Shown here: positions 39,784-41,441 of the stretch, piece after piece | How positions within the stretch are numbered: the first letter of the stretch is position 1 | Layout of the letters: the number at the start of each line of letters is the position of its first letter | DNA from: Planctomycetota bacterium | GTDB taxonomy: Bacteria; Planctomycetota; UBA8108; UBA1146 | Direction of reading: 5' to 3' | DNA: 41,441 nt | Assembly (NCBI GenBank): GCA_016776905.1 | Contig: JADHSM010000011.1 | Span: 1-41,441 of the forward strand | Made by a program: the position numbers and the translations under genes | The notes under the pieces: model-generated | Seen by the model: the letters and a program-made list of their open reading frames with translations, nothing else | Databases searched by the model: none | Told to the model about the DNA's origin: nothing

Positions 39784-41441
39784 TCAGGAGTCGGATTCTT
39801 CAGAAAGTGAAGACTGATATTCCTGAAGAGCGTTTTGGAAAATAGAGGCATCCGGCCACATTATTAACGCTTCTTTGAGGACCTTGATCGCTTCTTTGGT
39901 GTTTTTGCCGTCATTGAGCGCGATGGCATACACATATGTATATCGCTGGTTGCTAGGGGCAAGGTCGCGGGCTTTTTTAAAGGACCCTAGGGCCTCTATT
40001 TTTTGATCCGTCCGCACCTGAATGAGTCCCAAAGCATGATGAAGCCCGGCATCGTCGGGAACCTTACCGATGGCGGTTTTCAAGACGAGAAGTGCTTCTT
40101 CCATGCGTGAGAGACGAGCGAGAACATCTGCAAGATTTACGGAGGCGGGGCCAAAGTGAGGTTCACGCTGGAGAGCCTTCCGATAAGTCAGTGCTGCTTT
40201 TTCTAATGATCCTTCATACTCCGCCAGTCGCCCTAGATTGAGGAGAGCCTCTGCCCTATCAGAATGGATTTCTTGACTCGTCTTGTATTCTGACAGAGCC
40301 CTGTTGAGTAATGGTGGGCGAGGATTGGCTTTTGTGTCTGGCCAAGAAGCAATGACCGGGGCGAGGTATTCTGTGGCCGTCAGCCTGACGGACAGATCGG
40401 GATCATCGAGAAGTTGAAGCAGGCCAGAGCCTAAGTCATACGGTTGATCAGACCGTAAGCCAAGGAGGGCTCCTCGTCTTACTAAAGGATTTCCGTCACT
40501 GAGAAACCCTGCGATCAACTGAAGGTCTTCCATAGATGGGGTCTTTGAGTTTGCGCGCACAGTCGAAAATTCGGCGAGAACTGTTGCCTTTGCGATGGGT
40601 GCCGTTTTTGAGTCCTGAAGTGCCATGCGCATCAAACCTGGGGCGGTCTTTTTGCCGGACCTCGCAGCGTGGAGAGCTTCCCCCCAGTGAAACTGGCCAC
40701 TACGACCATTTGGAAACCAGTCTCTGACATGCTGATCTGCCCATTCAGGTGATTGATCTTCATGGCATGAGTTACAGGCATTGGGTGTCCCCATACTGAA
40801 ACTCAAATCGGGTCTGGGTACTCGGAAAGAATGATCATGGCGGCGGTCTGTTCCCATGTAGACCCGTGAGGTCATGTGGCAATCGATGCAAGCTGAGCCG
40901 GCCCCTTTAGGTTCATGATGATGATGGGAAGGTTGATCATAGCGTGACGGTTCATGACATCCGATGCAGAGTGCATTGCCTTCTAGATGCAATGCACCGG
41001 AGTGCGGATCATGGCAGTCACTGCATGAGACGCCTTCCATGTGCATGCGGCTCTGTAAAAAAGAGCCGTGAACATATACTTCATCGAGGATCTGCCCATC
41101 AGGGTAGTAGAGACCTTCGTCGAGAAGAGAAAGCCGGTGGGTCATCGACAAGTCGGTTCCCGGTTGGGACCCGTCGACCAACGCGGTACGCCGGGAATGA
41201 CAGCGGGCACAGGTGTCTTGTTCTGAATAATCAGGGAGCGCCGGCTCTCTCCGAGCTACCGGCTGCCCCTCCTCGCGGACCCAGCGATGAAGATCCCTCG
41301 CTAGAGAAAATGAAAAACCTTTGTTCTTCGGAATGGGGAGCTGCTCAGAATTTGAATCAGGTTCGATTTCTTTGGGCTTCACGGCCCATTCGACGTGAGA
41401 GCTTCCGGGCCCGTGACATGCCTCGCAGGAAACATCAATTT
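39784..41441 (-). CDS. Multihaem cytochrome c with HEAT-like and TPR repeats, 5' truncated
   Basis: 551 residues in the window. The reading frame stays open to the edge, so the N-terminus is missing; a GTG at 41382 is not the start. Six CxxCH haem motifs are visible: CEACH (partial edge module), CARCH, CSDCH, CIGCH, CIDCH and CNSCH. They occupy the first 220 residues, with His-rich spacers such as QPSHHHHEPKG. A HEAT-like segment follows (VRRGALLGLRSD, SVRLTATEYLAP), then at least three TPR units (AEALLNLGRLAEYEGSLEKA, PASVNLADVLARLSRMEEAL, LHHALGLIQVRTDQKIEAL). This is the planctomycete-type cytochrome c554-like/TPR architecture, probably periplasmic. The electron donor and acceptor are unknown. 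Confidence 0.9.
   Translation of the reverse strand, partial: IDVSCEACHGPGSSHVEWAVKPKEIEPDSNSEQLPIPKNKGFSFSLARDLHRWVREEGQPVARREPALPDYSEQDTCARCHSRRTALVDGSQPGTDLSMTHRLSLLDEGLYYPDGQILDEVYVHGSFLQSRMHMEGVSCSDCHDPHSGALHLEGNALCIGCHEPSRYDQPSHHHHEPKGAGSACIDCHMTSRVYMGTDRRHDHSFRVPRPDLSFSMGTPNACNSCHEDQSPEWADQHVRDWFPNGRSGQFHWGEALHAARSGKKTAPGLMRMALQDSKTAPIAKATVLAEFSTVRANSKTPSMEDLQLIAGFLSDGNPLVRRGALLGLRSDQPYDLGSGLLQLLDDPDLSVRLTATEYLAPVIASWPDTKANPRPPLLNRALSEYKTSQEIHSDRAEALLNLGRLAEYEGSLEKAALTYRKALQREPHFGPASVNLADVLARLSRMEEALLVLKTAIGKVPDDAGLHHALGLIQVRTDQKIEALGSFKKARDLAPSNQRYTYVYAIALNDGKNTKEAIKVLKEALIMWPDASIFQNALQEYQSSLSEESDS

Noticed and set aside
1..41441. tRNA, rRNA, transposase or phage genes
   Set aside because: No intergenic region shows a T-loop signature or cloverleaf by eye, and no protein resembles a transposase, integrase or phage component.

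Overview
The window looks like a chromosomal segment of a Planctomycetota bacterium with roughly balanced GC. The main pointers are a DUF1587/1592/1588/1585 haem protein next to a DUF1552 Tat protein (a typical planctomycete pair), two secreted proteins ending in a dockerin-type calcium repeat plus a Pro/Cys-rich tail, and many Tat, lipoprotein and Sec signals. TTG and GTG starts with good Shine-Dalgarno (SD) sites are common here. I see no phage, transposase, CRISPR array, rRNA or tRNA.

Layout. 1-1035: 3' end of a cohesin-like/dockerin surface protein. 1310-2541: a cyclic-nucleotide-binding-domain protein and a class II cyclic-nucleotide-phosphodiesterase-like metallo-beta-lactamase, 2 bp apart. 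2629-4183: exported hydroxypyruvate-isomerase-like protein and a lipoprotein. 4235-6880: alpha/beta hydrolase (minus), then a DsbD N-terminal-like protein and a redoxin. 7129-9246: large anchored protein of unknown function. 9311-12549 (minus): CDGSH protein, transglutaminase-like lipoprotein with an apparent ATT start, another lipoprotein, and a stand-alone LON-N domain protein. 12629-18634: endonuclease III, a second dockerin protein (minus), glutaminyl-tRNA synthetase, and an M28 peptidase with a PDZ domain.

18752-22752 is a tightly overlapping four-gene unit: membrane accessory protein, MacB/LolD-type ATPase, FtsX-like permease with His-rich patches, and a ZnuA-like lipoprotein whose expected metal-binding His residues are partly replaced by Glu. 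22820-24826 is a sialate O-acetylesterase. 24836-29603 (minus) reads in the order SRPBCC protein, planctomycete cytochrome, DUF1552 protein, zinc-ribbon membrane protein. A second SRPBCC gene diverges from it, followed by an RlmI-like methyltransferase and an AlkB-like dioxygenase. An RluA-type pseudouridine synthase (minus) and a YgiQ-type radical SAM protein (plus) are divergent.

35337-39652 (minus) looks like a complete classical zinc (or Mn) acquisition operon: His/Cys-rich membrane protein, outer-membrane porin-like protein with a His/acidic loop, periplasmic binding protein with three His ligands, ATPase, and ABC-3 permease. A perfect 19-bp palindrome precedes the porin gene. The window closes with the 3' part of a multihaem cytochrome c/TPR protein.

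The most interesting theme is two unrelated ABC systems for metal-type ligands 14 kb apart, one classical and one built on an FtsX-type permease with a rewired binding protein. The second theme is the abundance of short in-frame and out-of-frame tandem duplications, suggesting active replication slippage.
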